Assembly: GCA_024695145.1 (NCBI GenBank)
Contig: JAILIS010000032.1
Span: 248,001 to 312,000 of the forward strand
Direction: 5' to 3'
Source: Lachnospiraceae bacterium
GTDB taxonomy: Bacteria > Bacillota > Clostridia > Lachnospirales > Lachnospiraceae
Length of the DNA: 64,000 nt
The position numbers were made by a program, and so were the translations under genes. Under the pieces are notes generated by a model, which saw only the letters and a list, made by a program, of their open reading frames with translations, ran no database searches and was not told the DNA's origin. Positions within the stretch are counted from its first letter, which is position 1, and every line of letters begins with the position of its first letter. Below, piece after piece: positions 8,042-17,585 of this stretch.

Positions 8042-9166
8042 TTGCGGGAGTATGATCTTATAAGATTAAATCTGCAATTGTTCGCCAAAGAAGGTGCAGG
8101 CGGCGAGAAGACCGAACCCGCTACCGAGAAAAAGCTTTCGGATGCGAGAAAAGAAGGCCAGGTAGCAAAGAGCAGAGAGCTCGGTCAGGCATTTGCCCTG
8201 CTGGCTCTGTTTGTGATACTCAGGATATGGGTAGGCACAATGGGTCATAATTTCATGAATTCATTCCGGATGAACTACTCCCGGATGAAGGAAATGACAA
8301 CTCTTGTGAACGGCGAGATATCGATTAAGGATTTTACGAGACTCCTTAATTCCAATGTGGTCCAGATGGCACTCATCATTGCCCCGGTTCTTATAACTGC
8401 AGTGATCGTGGCTGTAGTGTCGGACGTGATGCAGGTCAGATGGCAGCCTACATCGAAGCCGTTGCGACCCAAGTTTTCAAAGATCAATCCCATCAGTGGG
8501 TTCAAGAGGATCTTTTCAAAAGAGAAGCTTGTCGATCTGTTAAAATCACTCGTCAAGATCGTTCTTCTCGGATATCTGGCATACACTACCATAAGGGGAG
8601 AATTTGCGCTGCTGTTCGCTCTTTATGACATGGAACTGATCAGGGCTGTCAGCGTCATAGGAGAGATAGCCATCAATATGGGCCTCAAGATAAGCGCCTT
8701 TTATATCGTGATCGGATTTGCAGACTTCGGCTATCAGAAATGGAAGTTTGCCGAAGACATGAAGATGACCAAGCAGGAAGTCAAGGATGAGTGGAAGAAC
8801 GCCGAAGGAGATCCCGCCATCAAGGGAAGGCAGAAGCAGAGGATGATGGAAGCATCAAGGCGAAGAATGATGCAGGCTGTGCCTTCGGCTGACGTTGTCA
8901 TCACCAACCCCACTCATTTCGCTGTAGCCGTCAAATATGACGTGGAAGTATTTGATGCACCGTTCGTGGTGGCAAAAGGTGAAGATTTTCTCGCGGCACG
9001 TATCAAAGAGAGAGCCGCGGAAGCCGGTGTGGAGATAGTTGAGAACAAACCGCTTGCAAGAATGCTTTATTACAATGTCGACCTTGGAAGCCCGATCCCG
9101 CCGGAACTGTATCAGACCGTAGCCGAGATACTGGCTGCCATTTACAACGCAAGACAGGCAGGTTAA
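8042..9166 (+). CDS. flhB: Flagellar export switch protein FlhB
   Basis: FlhB sits on the export gate and switches substrate class from rod/hook to filament proteins. The 374-residue product has a cytoplasmic N terminus with the signature EKTEPATEKKLSDARKEGQV, four membrane helices in residues about 45-225, and a cytoplasmic C-terminal domain with the self-cleavage site Asn-Pro-Thr-His at residues 289-292 (VVITNPTHFAVAVKYD). The TTG at 8042 is chosen as start: the upstream GATAAGGGGG is a usable ribosome site, and the extra stretch LIRLNLQLFAKEG before the family core is common in Lachnospiraceae. A structured gap of 152 bases separates it from flhA. Confidence 0.95.
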   Translation: MREYDLIRLNLQLFAKEGAGGEKTEPATEKKLSDARKEGQVAKSRELGQAFALLALFVILRIWVGTMGHNFMNSFRMNYSRMKEMTTLVNGEISIKDFTRLLNSNVVQMALIIAPVLITAVIVAVVSDVMQVRWQPTSKPLRPKFSKINPISGFKRIFSKEKLVDLLKSLVKIVLLGYLAYTTIRGEFALLFALYDMELIRAVSVIGEIAINMGLKISAFYIVIGFADFGYQKWKFAEDMKMTKQEVKDEWKNAEGDPAIKGRQKQRMMEASRRRMMQAVPSADVVITNPTHFAVAVKYDVEVFDAPFVVAKGEDFLAARIKERAAEAGVEIVENKPLARMLYYNVDLGSPIPPELYQTVAEILAAIYNARQAG

Positions 9167-9296
9167 TGCAGTAAGGAGGGACCCGCAGAGCGGGAGGATG
9201 CCTTACTGCACCGGGAGGCCGATTCGACGGAGTCGAATTCAGGAACGGCCGACCGACCGATAAATGCTGTAAGGAGGGACTTTTGTCCTTTGAATA
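9167..9296 (+). promoter_or_regulatory. Folded spacer between flhB and flhA
   Basis: This stretch holds three hairpins in a row. First, TGCAGTAAGG (9167-9176) pairs with CCTTACTGCA (9201-9210), enclosing CCCGC (9182-9186) with GCGGG (9190-9194). Second, GGCCG (9217-9221) pairs with CGGCC (9246-9250), enclosing ATTCGAC (9222-9228) with GTCGAAT (9232-9238). Third, AGGGAC and GTCCTT can pair just before the flhA ribosome site. The sequence GTAAGGAGGGAC occurs twice, at 9171-9182 and near 9269-9280. There is no T-tract. RNA processing, stability or translation control of flhA are possible roles; none is shown. Confidence 0.55.
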
Positions 9297-9318
9297 ATAA
9301 AGGGGAGGTGATAGGGAA

Positions 9319-11364
9319 ATGTTCAAGCGACTTGCCGCTGCAGACATAGGCGTTGCACTGTATCTTCTGTGCGCCTTCATTTTCCTTATCATTCCCATAC
9401 CTTCGACGCTTTTGGACATCGCACTGGCTGCAAATATATCCGTTGCCTTTGCCGTTCTTTTCAATACCATGTTTGCAAAAGAAGTGCTGGACATGTCTTT
9501 CTTCCCCACTCTTTTGCTGTTCACCACCATATTCAGGATATCACTTAACGTATCGTCGACGAGACTGATCCTTTCAACGGGATCTCCCGGAAATGTTGTT
9601 GAGACATTCGGTGAGTTCGTGGGCGGCGGCGATCTGATCATGGGCTCCATCGTGTTCATAATACTGATCATTATCCAGTTTATGGTCATCAACAAAGGTT
9701 CCGAAAGAGTTGCCGAAGTTACGGCGAGATTCACACTTGATGCCATGCCCGGTAAACAGATGGCTATCGATGCGGACCTCAATACCGGAGCCATAACGGA
9801 CGAAGAGGCGAAAGCGGCCCGTGCCAAGATCCAGGAAGAGAGCAGTTTCTTCGGTTCCATGGATGGTGCGGTCAAGTACGTTAAAGGAGACGCGACAGCC
9901 GGTCTCATCATAACTTTCGTAAATATCATAGGCGGGATAGCCATGGGAATGCTGCGCCAGAATCTTGAATTTGCGGCAGCACTCCAGAAATACACGATCC
10001 TGACCATAGGTGACGGTCTTGTATCACAGATACCGTCGCTTCTCATATCCCTTTCAACAGGTATTCTTGTCACAAAGGGATCAAAAGAAGCCGATTTCGG
10101 TTCCGTGCTCGTATCACAGCTTTTCGGATTGCCGAAGGCAATGTATTTTGTCGGCGGTGTTATATGTTTCCTCGGTGTTGCTACACCGCTGAACGCGATA
10201 CTGTTCCTTGCCATAGGACTTCTGTTTATCGTAAGCGGCAGGATCGTTGCGAACAGCATCGAGACGGGAAGAACGGAAAAGGCCGTTGAGACCGAGGAAG
10301 AGGAAGCGGAAGAGGTCAGAAAGCCGGAGAACGTTGTTTCCCTTCTGCAGGTTGACCCGATCGAGCTCGAGTTCGGTTACGGTATCATCCCGCTTGCGGA
10401 TGTCAACCAGGGCGGTGATCTCCTTGACAGGGTTGTTATGATACGACGCCAGGTTGCACTCGAACTCGGTACCGTTGTTCCGATCATCCGTCTGAGGGAT
10501 AATATCCAGCTCAATCCGAACCAGTATATCATCAAGATAAAGGGTATACAGGTGAGCGAGGGAGAGATACTCTTCGATCATTACATGGCAATGAACCCCG
10601 GTTTCGTGGAAGAGGAGATATCCGGTATCAAGACGTATGAACCTTCGTTCCACCTGCCTGCCTTATGGATAACCGAGTCACAAAGAGAGCGTGCCGAGAG
10701 TGTAGGATATACGGTCGTTGATCCGCCGTCCATTATAGCAACGCATCTGACCGAGGTGATAAGACAGCACATTTCCGAACTTCTCACACGTCAGGATGTT
10801 CAGAATCTTGTCAACAACATCAAGGAGACGAACCCGTCACTTGTTGATGAGCTTACGCCGAAGCTTTTGGGACTCGGCGAGATACAGAAGGTTCTCCAGA
10901 ACCTGCTTAAAGAGGGCATATCGATAAGAGACCTGCTCACGATCTTTGAAACACTGGCAGATCATGCGCAGATAACAAGGGATACGGATGTTCTGACCGA
11001 GTACGTCAGACAGAGCTTAAAGCGTGCCATCTCGGCCAAGTTCTTTGCCGCGAATGAGGCTACGAGTGTCATCACACTTGATCCCAAGGTCGAGCAGGAG
11101 ATAATGAATTCCGTCAAGCAGACCGAGCAGGGAGCATACCTTACCCTCGATCCCGACAGAACAAAGAGCATCATGAATTCGGTCGGTGAAGAGGTTGAAA
11201 AGCTTGAGAACCTCGGAAAGAATCCGATAATAATTACCTCCCCGATAGTGAGAATGTACTTCAAAAGACTTACTGAGGATTACTATCCGGATCTTATCGT
11301 GGTATCATATAATGAGATCGACTCAAATGTTGAACTGCAGTCGGTCGGAATGGTAACAGCATAA
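9319..11364 (+). CDS. flhA: Flagellar export protein FlhA
   Basis: FlhA is the nonameric export-gate component that binds chaperone-substrate complexes and couples export to the proton gradient. The 681-residue product has eight membrane helices in about residues 10-325 and a large cytoplasmic domain beyond about 345. The FHIPEP signature region is visible as LFTTIFRISLNVSSTRLIL and FVVFIILIIIQFMVINKGSERVAEV-like sequence, followed by ARFTLDAMPGKQMAIDADLN. The cytoplasmic part contains IRLRDNIQLNPNQYIIKIKG and LTRQDVQNLVNNIKE. The ATG at 9319 has a strong ribosome site (GGGGAGGTGAT). The flhF start follows the stop codon directly. Confidence 0.95.
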   Translation: MFKRLAAADIGVALYLLCAFIFLIIPIPSTLLDIALAANISVAFAVLFNTMFAKEVLDMSFFPTLLLFTTIFRISLNVSSTRLILSTGSPGNVVETFGEFVGGGDLIMGSIVFIILIIIQFMVINKGSERVAEVTARFTLDAMPGKQMAIDADLNTGAITDEEAKAARAKIQEESSFFGSMDGAVKYVKGDATAGLIITFVNIIGGIAMGMLRQNLEFAAALQKYTILTIGDGLVSQIPSLLISLSTGILVTKGSKEADFGSVLVSQLFGLPKAMYFVGGVICFLGVATPLNAILFLAIGLLFIVSGRIVANSIETGRTEKAVETEEEEAEEVRKPENVVSLLQVDPIELEFGYGIIPLADVNQGGDLLDRVVMIRRQVALELGTVVPIIRLRDNIQLNPNQYIIKIKGIQVSEGEILFDHYMAMNPGFVEEEISGIKTYEPSFHLPALWITESQRERAESVGYTVVDPPSIIATHLTEVIRQHISELLTRQDVQNLVNNIKETNPSLVDELTPKLLGLGEIQKVLQNLLKEGISIRDLLTIFETLADHAQITRDTDVLTEYVRQSLKRAISAKFFAANEATSVITLDPKVEQEIMNSVKQTEQGAYLTLDPDRTKSIMNSVGEEVEKLENLGKNPIIITSPIVRMYFKRLTEDYYPDLIVVSYNEIDSNVELQSVGMVTA

Positions 11365-12564
11365 ATGATCATTAAGAAATTTCAGGCAAAAACAGAAGAA
11401 GAGGCGATCAGCGCAGCCAAGAGGGAGATGGGCGATAACGTTGTCATCATGAGCGTTCGAAGCGTCAAGAAAAAGGGACTTTTCTCTTTCCTTCGAAGAC
11501 CTGCAACGGAGGTGACAGTCGGAATGGAAGAAGATGTTGAAAAAACACCTGTTTCACCTTTTTCAACGCTTGCAAAACAGAGCGTTGCAAGACCTGCCGC
11601 ACCAAGACCCGGGGATGTGATATTTGAGGATGAACCCGCTCCGGAGCCCAAGAAGAGCGATAAAGTCATCGAACAGCGTCTCGACAATCTTCAGTCACTC
11701 CTTGAGAAACAGTTCACAAGGACACATGAAAAGGATGAGTTTGAAACCGAGAAGGAAGTCGAGGAGGATTCCTCGGTTGCTTTTCTGAAGCTTCTCTACC
11801 AGACACTTGTAGAGAACGAGGTTGCGGAGAAGTATGTCAACGAGCTCCTTGATGAGATAGGCAAGATCAACACACAGAAAGCAAGCGTTGACTTTATACT
11901 CGGGAACATTTATCAGAAGATGATATTAAAGTTCGGACAGCCCGTAACGATACCGCTCGGACTTGAGAGACAGCGTGTCATCTTTTTCATAGGACCTACC
12001 GGTGTGGGCAAGACCACGACCATAGCCAAGATAGCTTCCCAGCTCAGTGTCAACCACAAGAAGAAGATCGTGCTTCTGACGACGGATACATACAGGATCG
12101 CTGCGGCGGAACAGCTCCGTACGTATGCGAGCATTCTTGATGTGCCGTTCAGGGTCATCTATACGGAAGAGGAGATGATGTCTTCGGTCAAGGACTACAA
12201 GGACTACGATTATATCCTTGTGGATACGGCGGGACATTCACAGCACAACAAGGATCAGAAGGAGTCCACGGCACACTTCCTTCGCAGTATTGATGATTCA
12301 GTTGACAAGGATGTTTATCTTGTCGTATCGGCGACGACGAAATACAGGGATCTTCTGGCCATAACCGATGCATATTCAGAGTTTACCGATTACAAGCTTA
12401 TATTCACAAAAATCGACGAGACCACGACACTCGGCAATCTGTTTAATCTGTGCATGCATACGGGGGCTTCGATGTCATACATCACGACAGGACAGAACGT
12501 ACCGGACGATATTGAGGTCTTTTCACCGCAGTCCACAGTCAAGCAGCTCCTGGGAGGTAAGTGA
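11365..12564 (+). CDS. flhF: SRP-family GTPase FlhF
   Basis: FlhF is a signal-recognition-particle type GTPase that sets where, and with FlhG how many, flagella are built. The 399-residue protein has an N-terminal B domain beginning MIIKKFQAKTEEEAISAAKR, a variable acidic linker, and the NG domain from about 150. GTPase motifs are clear: IFFIGPTGVGKTTTIAKIAS (P-loop), TTDTYRIAAAEQLRTYA, DTAGHS (G3) and FTKIDETTTLG (G4). The ATG at 11365 follows the flhA stop with no gap and has only a weak ribosome site, which points to coupled translation. It is followed by flhG, its usual activating partner. Confidence 0.95.
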   Translation: MIIKKFQAKTEEEAISAAKREMGDNVVIMSVRSVKKKGLFSFLRRPATEVTVGMEEDVEKTPVSPFSTLAKQSVARPAAPRPGDVIFEDEPAPEPKKSDKVIEQRLDNLQSLLEKQFTRTHEKDEFETEKEVEEDSSVAFLKLLYQTLVENEVAEKYVNELLDEIGKINTQKASVDFILGNIYQKMILKFGQPVTIPLGLERQRVIFFIGPTGVGKTTTIAKIASQLSVNHKKKIVLLTTDTYRIAAAEQLRTYASILDVPFRVIYTEEEMMSSVKDYKDYDYILVDTAGHSQHNKDQKESTAHFLRSIDDSVDKDVYLVVSATTKYRDLLAITDAYSEFTDYKLIFTKIDETTTLGNLFNLCMHTGASMSYITTGQNVPDDIEVFSPQSTVKQLLGGK

Positions 12565-13442
12565 TGGATCAGGCAGAAGGTCTTCGTAACATTATAAAGA
12601 TGAATGCCGTAAATAACCGTCCGGCTGCAAGAGTCATAACAGTCACCAGCGGTAAAGGCGGAGTAGGCAAGTCAAACGTGTCCATCAATCTGGCGGTTCA
12701 GTTCCGCCGTATGGGCAAGAAGGTCATAATATTTGATGCCGACTTCGGCATGGCCAATATAGAAGTCATGTTCGGTGCCATCCCCAAACACAATCTTGCG
12801 GATCTTATTTATCACGGCAAGAATATTCGCGAGATAATCACCATGGGTCCGATGGACATCGGCTTTATCTCAGGCGGATCGGGTATCGCAAGCCTGTCCA
12901 ATCTCGGAAGGGATTATATTGACTACCTTGTCAGAAATCTGTCCGAACTGGATCTTTTGGCGGATGTTATAATAATAGACACGGGAGCCGGCATAAGTGA
13001 TGCGGTGCTTGAGTTTCTGGTCGCGAGCGGCGAGATACTTCTTGTCACGACTCCGGAGCCCACATCCATAACGGATTCCTATTCACTGCTCAAGGCTCTG
13101 GCCCGCCATCCTTCATTTGACCGTGACAACACAACGGTCAAGGTTGTTGCAAACAAGGTGGGTGATTTTGAAGAAGGAAGACAGTTATATACAAAACTGA
13201 ACGCGGTCGTGAACAGATATCTGAAGATACCGCTGATTCTCATCGGAGTGATACCGGAGGATCATGAACTGGTCAAAGCGGTTATGCAGCAGATGCCGAT
13301 CTCGATCCGGGATCCTAACGCAAAGAGCGCCCGGGCATTTACGGATCTGGCTACGGCGCTTGAGACGAACGCGACGGATCCGGTATATCACAAACGCGGG
13401 ATGTCGGGATTTTTTGCTTCTATGATTAGGGGAAAGGGATAA
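12564..13442 (+). CDS. flhG: MinD-like ATPase FlhG (flagellar number regulator)
   Basis: FlhG (YlxH) is a ParA/MinD-family ATPase that stimulates FlhF and limits flagellar number or pattern. The 292-residue product carries the short N-terminal segment rich in basic residues that activates FlhF (DQAEGLRNIIKMN), the deviant Walker A motif TSGKGGVGKSNVSINLA, the A' motif FDADFGMANIE and Walker B IIIDTGAGIS. It ends with a basic and hydrophobic tail (MSGFFASMIRGKG) like the membrane-targeting helix of MinD. The ATG at 12564 overlaps the flhF stop as TGATG and lies seven bases after GGGAGG, which favours it over the GTG at 12561. It is an intact cytoplasmic or peripheral membrane ATPase. Confidence 0.93.
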   Translation: MDQAEGLRNIIKMNAVNNRPAARVITVTSGKGGVGKSNVSINLAVQFRRMGKKVIIFDADFGMANIEVMFGAIPKHNLADLIYHGKNIREIITMGPMDIGFISGGSGIASLSNLGRDYIDYLVRNLSELDLLADVIIIDTGAGISDAVLEFLVASGEILLVTTPEPTSITDSYSLLKALARHPSFDRDNTTVKVVANKVGDFEEGRQLYTKLNAVVNRYLKIPLILIGVIPEDHELVKAVMQQMPISIRDPNAKSARAFTDLATALETNATDPVYHKRGMSGFFASMIRGKG

Positions 13443-13444
13443 AC

Positions 13445-14173
13445 ATGATCTCAAAATATATACAGGTTGGAAACAAAATAGATATCGAATCCATTAAAAA
13501 GACCACGGGAGAGCTCGGCGAGATCACGAGAAAGACATACCGCAGCGAAGTGTATGATATAGAGAGCGAGGATATCATCAAGATAGCCATGCCGATGGAA
13601 CAAAGCAAGATCGTACTGCTCCCGGTAGATGCGGAGTACAGTCTGTGCTTTTATACCCCCCAGGGCCTGTATCAGTGCCTTGCACGGGTGGTTGAGCGTT
13701 ACAAGAGCAACAGTCTTTTCGTACTTTCAATGGAGCTTGAGACCGACCTTCAGAAATACCAGCGAAGAGAATACTACCGACTGAACAAAGTCCTCGACAT
13801 GAAGAGCAAGGTGATCGAAGATAACGAAAGATCAGAGGGCATGGCAAAACTTCAGTTCATAGATACCGATCTGACGTTTGATAACGGGACAATGGTCGAT
13901 ATTTCCGGCGGAGGTGCAAGGTTTATCTCCAAGGTCCAGTATGCGGAAGGAAGCCTGATCAGGTTTGTATTTTCGCTGTTTGTCAACGGACAGGTCACGG
14001 AGTACAAGCTTGTGGGTAAAGTCCTTAATTCATCGCCAATCGAGAACAGGGAAGATGAGTATGAGAACCGTATACAGTTCGTCAATATGGTGAATGATGA
14101 CCGCGAGAGTATTATAAAGTATATTTTCGAAGAAGAGCGTAAAATGAGGCACAGAGAACGCGGAACTTTCTGA
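13445..14173 (+). CDS. PilZ-domain flagellar brake protein, YcgR type
   Basis: Proteins of this type bind cyclic di-GMP through a PilZ domain and slow the flagellar motor. The 242-residue product has an N-terminal YcgR-like beta domain (about 1-100) and a PilZ domain with both c-di-GMP signatures intact: Arg108-x3-Arg112 in QRREYYRLN, and Asp152-x-Ser154-x2-Gly157 in VDISGGGARF. It starts two bases after flhG with a good upstream purine-rich site (GGGGAAAGGG) and lies between flhG and cheB. With two diguanylate cyclases and one EAL phosphodiesterase further along in the window, this is the likely output of c-di-GMP signalling on motility. The Bacillus counterpart is DgrA/YpfA; equivalence is inference. 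Confidence 0.9.
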   Translation: MISKYIQVGNKIDIESIKKTTGELGEITRKTYRSEVYDIESEDIIKIAMPMEQSKIVLLPVDAEYSLCFYTPQGLYQCLARVVERYKSNSLFVLSMELETDLQKYQRREYYRLNKVLDMKSKVIEDNERSEGMAKLQFIDTDLTFDNGTMVDISGGGARFISKVQYAEGSLIRFVFSLFVNGQVTEYKLVGKVLNSSPIENREDEYENRIQFVNMVNDDRESIIKYIFEEERKMRHRERGTF

Positions 14174-14205
14174 AAAAGCAGTAAAACAGGGGGTTTTTGG
14201 TAAAA

Positions 14206-15408
14206 ATGAAGAAAAAAATACTTATCATCGATGACTCTGCACTCATGAGAAGGGTCTTTTGTGATATAATTAATGCCGACGACAGGTTTGAGGTTGTTAA
14301 CACCGCAAGCGATGGCGCCGAAGGCTTTAAATTCATATGTCAGAAGGACTATGATGCAGTTGTCCTGGATGTATACATGCCCAAGATGACAGGCCTTCAG
14401 CTCCTCGAAGAAATGCAAAAGTCACGTGTGAGTGCCCGCATCCTTATGGCAAGCACCACAACAGGCGAGGGAGCCAGGGAAACCATTGATGCACTTTCCC
14501 TTGGGGCGATCGATTTTATTAAGAAGCCCGAAAACGTGGCAAATGCAAGGGTCGAATCGTTTTCCAAACGTTTTCTCGACCTGTTGAACATTGTGGCAAA
14601 CGCCCCGATGCCGAGATTCGGCGGAGCCCTTGCGGCTTCAAAGGTCGGCAAGAGCGCCCATACCTTCACAACGCGTTATGATGTCAATTTCCATACCACT
14701 GCCGACAAGCTGGCAAGTGCGAGGACTGCGGCATCGTCCACGACGGCAGCTGCGACGGCCTATACTCATCCGGCCGGAGCATTATCGTCCGCATCAGGGA
14801 TCAAGCTTCGGAAGGTTGAGCACAAGGGACACAAAAAGATTGTTGCCATTGCCAGTTCGACAGGAGGCCCCAGAGCATTGCAGGATGTCATTCCCTACCT
14901 TCCGGCAAATCTTCCGGTACCGGTACTGCTGGTACAGCATATGCCTCAGGGATTTACAGCATCGCTTGCCGACAGGCTCAATGAAATATCGAAGGTCAGG
15001 GTTTCGGAAGCCAAGAGCGGTGAGATGCTCGCCCCCGGGCATGTGTATATTGCTCCCGGCGGTAAACACATGAAAGTTGAGAAAAAAGGCGGATCGCATT
15101 ACATCAAGTATTCCGACGAACCGACCAGAGAAGGAGTCAAGCCCTGCGCCAATTATATGTACGAATCCCTTATAGACTGCGATTACGATGAAGTCATATG
15201 CGTGGTCCTGACGGGGATGGGTGCTGACGGAACAGCGGGGATCAAAAATCTCGACCTGAAGAAACAAACATATATCATTGCACAGGATCAGGATTCTTCG
15301 ACGGTCTACGGAATGCCCAAGGCCATCGCACTGACAGGTCTTGTGAGCGAAATCGTTCCGCTCAAGGATATCGCGGAACACATCACAAAGAACGTGGGGG
15401 TACGTTAA
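14206..15408 (+). CDS. cheB: Chemotaxis methylesterase CheB
   Basis: CheB removes methyl groups from (and can deamidate) chemoreceptor glutamates when phosphorylated by CheA. The 400-residue product has an N-terminal receiver with Asp9-Asp10 and phosphoacceptor Asp55, a linker of about 70 residues rich in Ala, Ser and Thr, and a C-terminal esterase domain with the catalytic triad Ser218 (ASSTGGP), His245 (VQHMPQGF) and Asp341 (GMGADGTAG). I choose the ATG at 14206; a TTG at 14197 is in frame but too close to the AGGGGG site. No CheR is seen in the window, so the matching methyltransferase must be elsewhere. CheC and CheD downstream give a second adaptation path. Confidence 0.95.
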   Translation: MKKKILIIDDSALMRRVFCDIINADDRFEVVNTASDGAEGFKFICQKDYDAVVLDVYMPKMTGLQLLEEMQKSRVSARILMASTTTGEGARETIDALSLGAIDFIKKPENVANARVESFSKRFLDLLNIVANAPMPRFGGALAASKVGKSAHTFTTRYDVNFHTTADKLASARTAASSTTAAATAYTHPAGALSSASGIKLRKVEHKGHKKIVAIASSTGGPRALQDVIPYLPANLPVPVLLVQHMPQGFTASLADRLNEISKVRVSEAKSGEMLAPGHVYIAPGGKHMKVEKKGGSHYIKYSDEPTREGVKPCANYMYESLIDCDYDEVICVVLTGMGADGTAGIKNLDLKKQTYIIAQDQDSSTVYGMPKAIALTGLVSEIVPLKDIAEHITKNVGVR

Positions 15409-15410
15409 TC

Positions 15411-17567
15411 ATGGATGTAAGCCAATATCTAGGGATTTTTCTCGACGAAACAAATGAACATTTACAGACTCTTTCCGATCAGCTGATGATCCTTGAGAAT
15501 GAGCCGGAGAATGAAGATACCATTAATGAGATCTTCCGTGCGGCGCATTCCCTCAAAGGTATGGCCGGAACGATGGGCTACAAGAGGATGCAGAATCTGA
15601 CACATGACATGGAAAATGTGTTCTCCGAAGTCCGTAACGGCAAGATCAAGGTTGACGGTCATATGGTTGATATCCTGTTCCAGGCACTTGATGCTCTTGA
15701 GGAATACAGGGAGAACATCTCCGAGAACCAGGATGAGGGTACCAATGACAACGAACCTATCATCAATGCCCTTCAGGCGATCCTTAACGGGGAGTCCGCT
15801 TCGGCACCCGCACCTGCAGCCGATACCGCTGAAGCGTCACCCGAAGCTGCCGCAGCTGAAGAAGCCGCGCCCGCAGCCGAAGGAGGATCGGACGAGAACA
15901 AGTGGCACGATATCGTTCTTCATGAGCCCGAACAGCATGTCATTTCCGAGGCCATCAAAAATCATTCAAATGTATTCGGTTTCACCGTTTATATTCAGGA
16001 AACATGTATCCTGAAGGCCGCAAGAGCATTCCTTGTATTCAAAGCCCTTGAGGAGCTCGGTGAGGTGATAGTATCCGAACCTTCCACTCAGGATATCGAA
16101 GACGAGAAGTTCGATTTTGATTTCTCGCTGTATTTCGTAACGGATTCTCCCGTAGAAAAGGTTAAGGAAGCCATTGCAGGCGTTTCCGAGATAGATCATG
16201 TTGTCGGTGATGTGATAGATATGGACAAGGCCAAGATCTTCAACGAAGACGACGAGGATGCCGGCGCTTCGGAGACAACTGCGGAAACCAAGGAAGAGAG
16301 CGCTGCACCCGTATCGTCAGCGCCTGCTACAACATCCGCACCCGCACCTGCTCCCGCAGCAAAGGACAGCAAGAGTACGGACAGCAAGAAGAACACGGGT
16401 AACAAACCTGCAGTCAACCGTACCGTCAGGGTTGATATCGAGAAACTTGATGTTCTCATGAACCTTGTTTCGGAGCTGATCATCGCCAAGAATTCACTCG
16501 TAAGTTTTGCGATGACGGAGAGCGGCGGACATTCCGGATTCAATGAGCAGATCGAATACCTTGAAAGCGTGACCACCAACCTTCACGAATCAGTCATGAA
16601 GGTTCGAATGGTACCTATAGAGAGCGTTGTCAACAAGTTCCCTCGTATGATCAGGGATCTGTCCAAAAAGCTCAATAAACAGATGGAACTTCATATGACC
16701 GGTGAGGAGACGGAACTTGACCGTACCGTTGTCGATGAGATCGGTGATCCTCTGATGCATCTGCTTAGAAACAGCGCGGACCACGGACTTGAGAGTCTTG
16801 AGGTCAGACGCGAGAGAGGAAAGGATGAAGTCGGCCAGATATATCTTGACGCTTATCAGGATGGTAACAACGTTGTGATCGAAGTCAGAGATGACGGTAA
16901 CGGTATAGACACAGAAGCGGTCAAGAGGAAAGCCATAGAACGGGGTACGATCACTCCGGAACAGGCAGAGACCATGAGCGAAAAGGAGATCATAGATCTT
17001 CTGTTCCTCCCGAGTTTTTCAACCGCAAAGGTTGTATCGGACGTTTCGGGAAGAGGTGTCGGCCTCGACGTTGTAAGATCCAAGATCGGTGCCCTCGGCG
17101 GTGATGTATCGGTTAAGACAAAGCTCGGCGAGGGAAGCACATGGACGATCCGTCTTCCTCTTACGCTCGCCATCATCCAGGCTCTCATGGTTGTTGTCGG
17201 CAAAGAAAAATATGCAATATCACTCGGAAGCATTCAGACTATCGAAGATGTTGCCGAAGACGATATCAAATATGTTGAGGCAAGAGAAGTCATCAACCTT
17301 CGTGATACGGTTATCCCGATCATCAGGCTCAGGGATATTCTCGGAGTGCAGGACGAAAAGGATCCTTCATCCAATATGGTCGTTATCATAGTCAAGAAGG
17401 GCGACCAGTTGGCAGGACTTGTTGTCGATGAACTTATCGGACAGCAGGAGATCGTTATCAAGTCACTCGGAAAATACATCAATTGCAGCTCACGACTCAT
17501 CTCGGGCGCAACGATCCTCGGTGATGGTGAGGTTGCCCTGATACTTGATGCCAATGTGCTCATATAG
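15411..17567 (+). CDS. cheA: Chemotaxis histidine kinase CheA
   Basis: CheA is the receptor-coupled kinase that phosphorylates CheY and CheB. The 718-residue protein shows the five classical domains: P1 with the phosphorylated His46 (FRAAHSLKGMAGTMG), an Ala/Pro-rich linker, P2 (about 165-275, response regulator docking), a second Ala/Pro/Ser/Lys linker, P3 dimerisation (VDIEKLDVLMNLVSELI), P4 ATPase with N box (HLLRNSADHGLE), G1 (VRDDGNGID) and G2 (VSGRGVGLDVV), and P5 CheW-like at the C terminus. Catalytic motifs are complete. It starts two bases after cheB and cheW follows 18 bases later. Length is within the family range. Confidence 0.97.
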   Translation: MDVSQYLGIFLDETNEHLQTLSDQLMILENEPENEDTINEIFRAAHSLKGMAGTMGYKRMQNLTHDMENVFSEVRNGKIKVDGHMVDILFQALDALEEYRENISENQDEGTNDNEPIINALQAILNGESASAPAPAADTAEASPEAAAAEEAAPAAEGGSDENKWHDIVLHEPEQHVISEAIKNHSNVFGFTVYIQETCILKAARAFLVFKALEELGEVIVSEPSTQDIEDEKFDFDFSLYFVTDSPVEKVKEAIAGVSEIDHVVGDVIDMDKAKIFNEDDEDAGASETTAETKEESAAPVSSAPATTSAPAPAPAAKDSKSTDSKKNTGNKPAVNRTVRVDIEKLDVLMNLVSELIIAKNSLVSFAMTESGGHSGFNEQIEYLESVTTNLHESVMKVRMVPIESVVNKFPRMIRDLSKKLNKQMELHMTGEETELDRTVVDEIGDPLMHLLRNSADHGLESLEVRRERGKDEVGQIYLDAYQDGNNVVIEVRDDGNGIDTEAVKRKAIERGTITPEQAETMSEKEIIDLLFLPSFSTAKVVSDVSGRGVGLDVVRSKIGALGGDVSVKTKLGEGSTWTIRLPLTLAIIQALMVVVGKEKYAISLGSIQTIEDVAEDDIKYVEAREVINLRDTVIPIIRLRDILGVQDEKDPSSNMVVIIVKKGDQLAGLVVDELIGQQEIVIKSLGKYINCSSRLISGATILGDGEVALILDANVLI

Positions 17568-17585
17568 CAGGTAGGAGGGATTAAT

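Noticed and set aside
9003..10259. Open minus-strand frame of 418 codons opposite flhB and flhA
   Set aside because: No domain or plausible start, and it crosses two conserved genes and their folded spacer.
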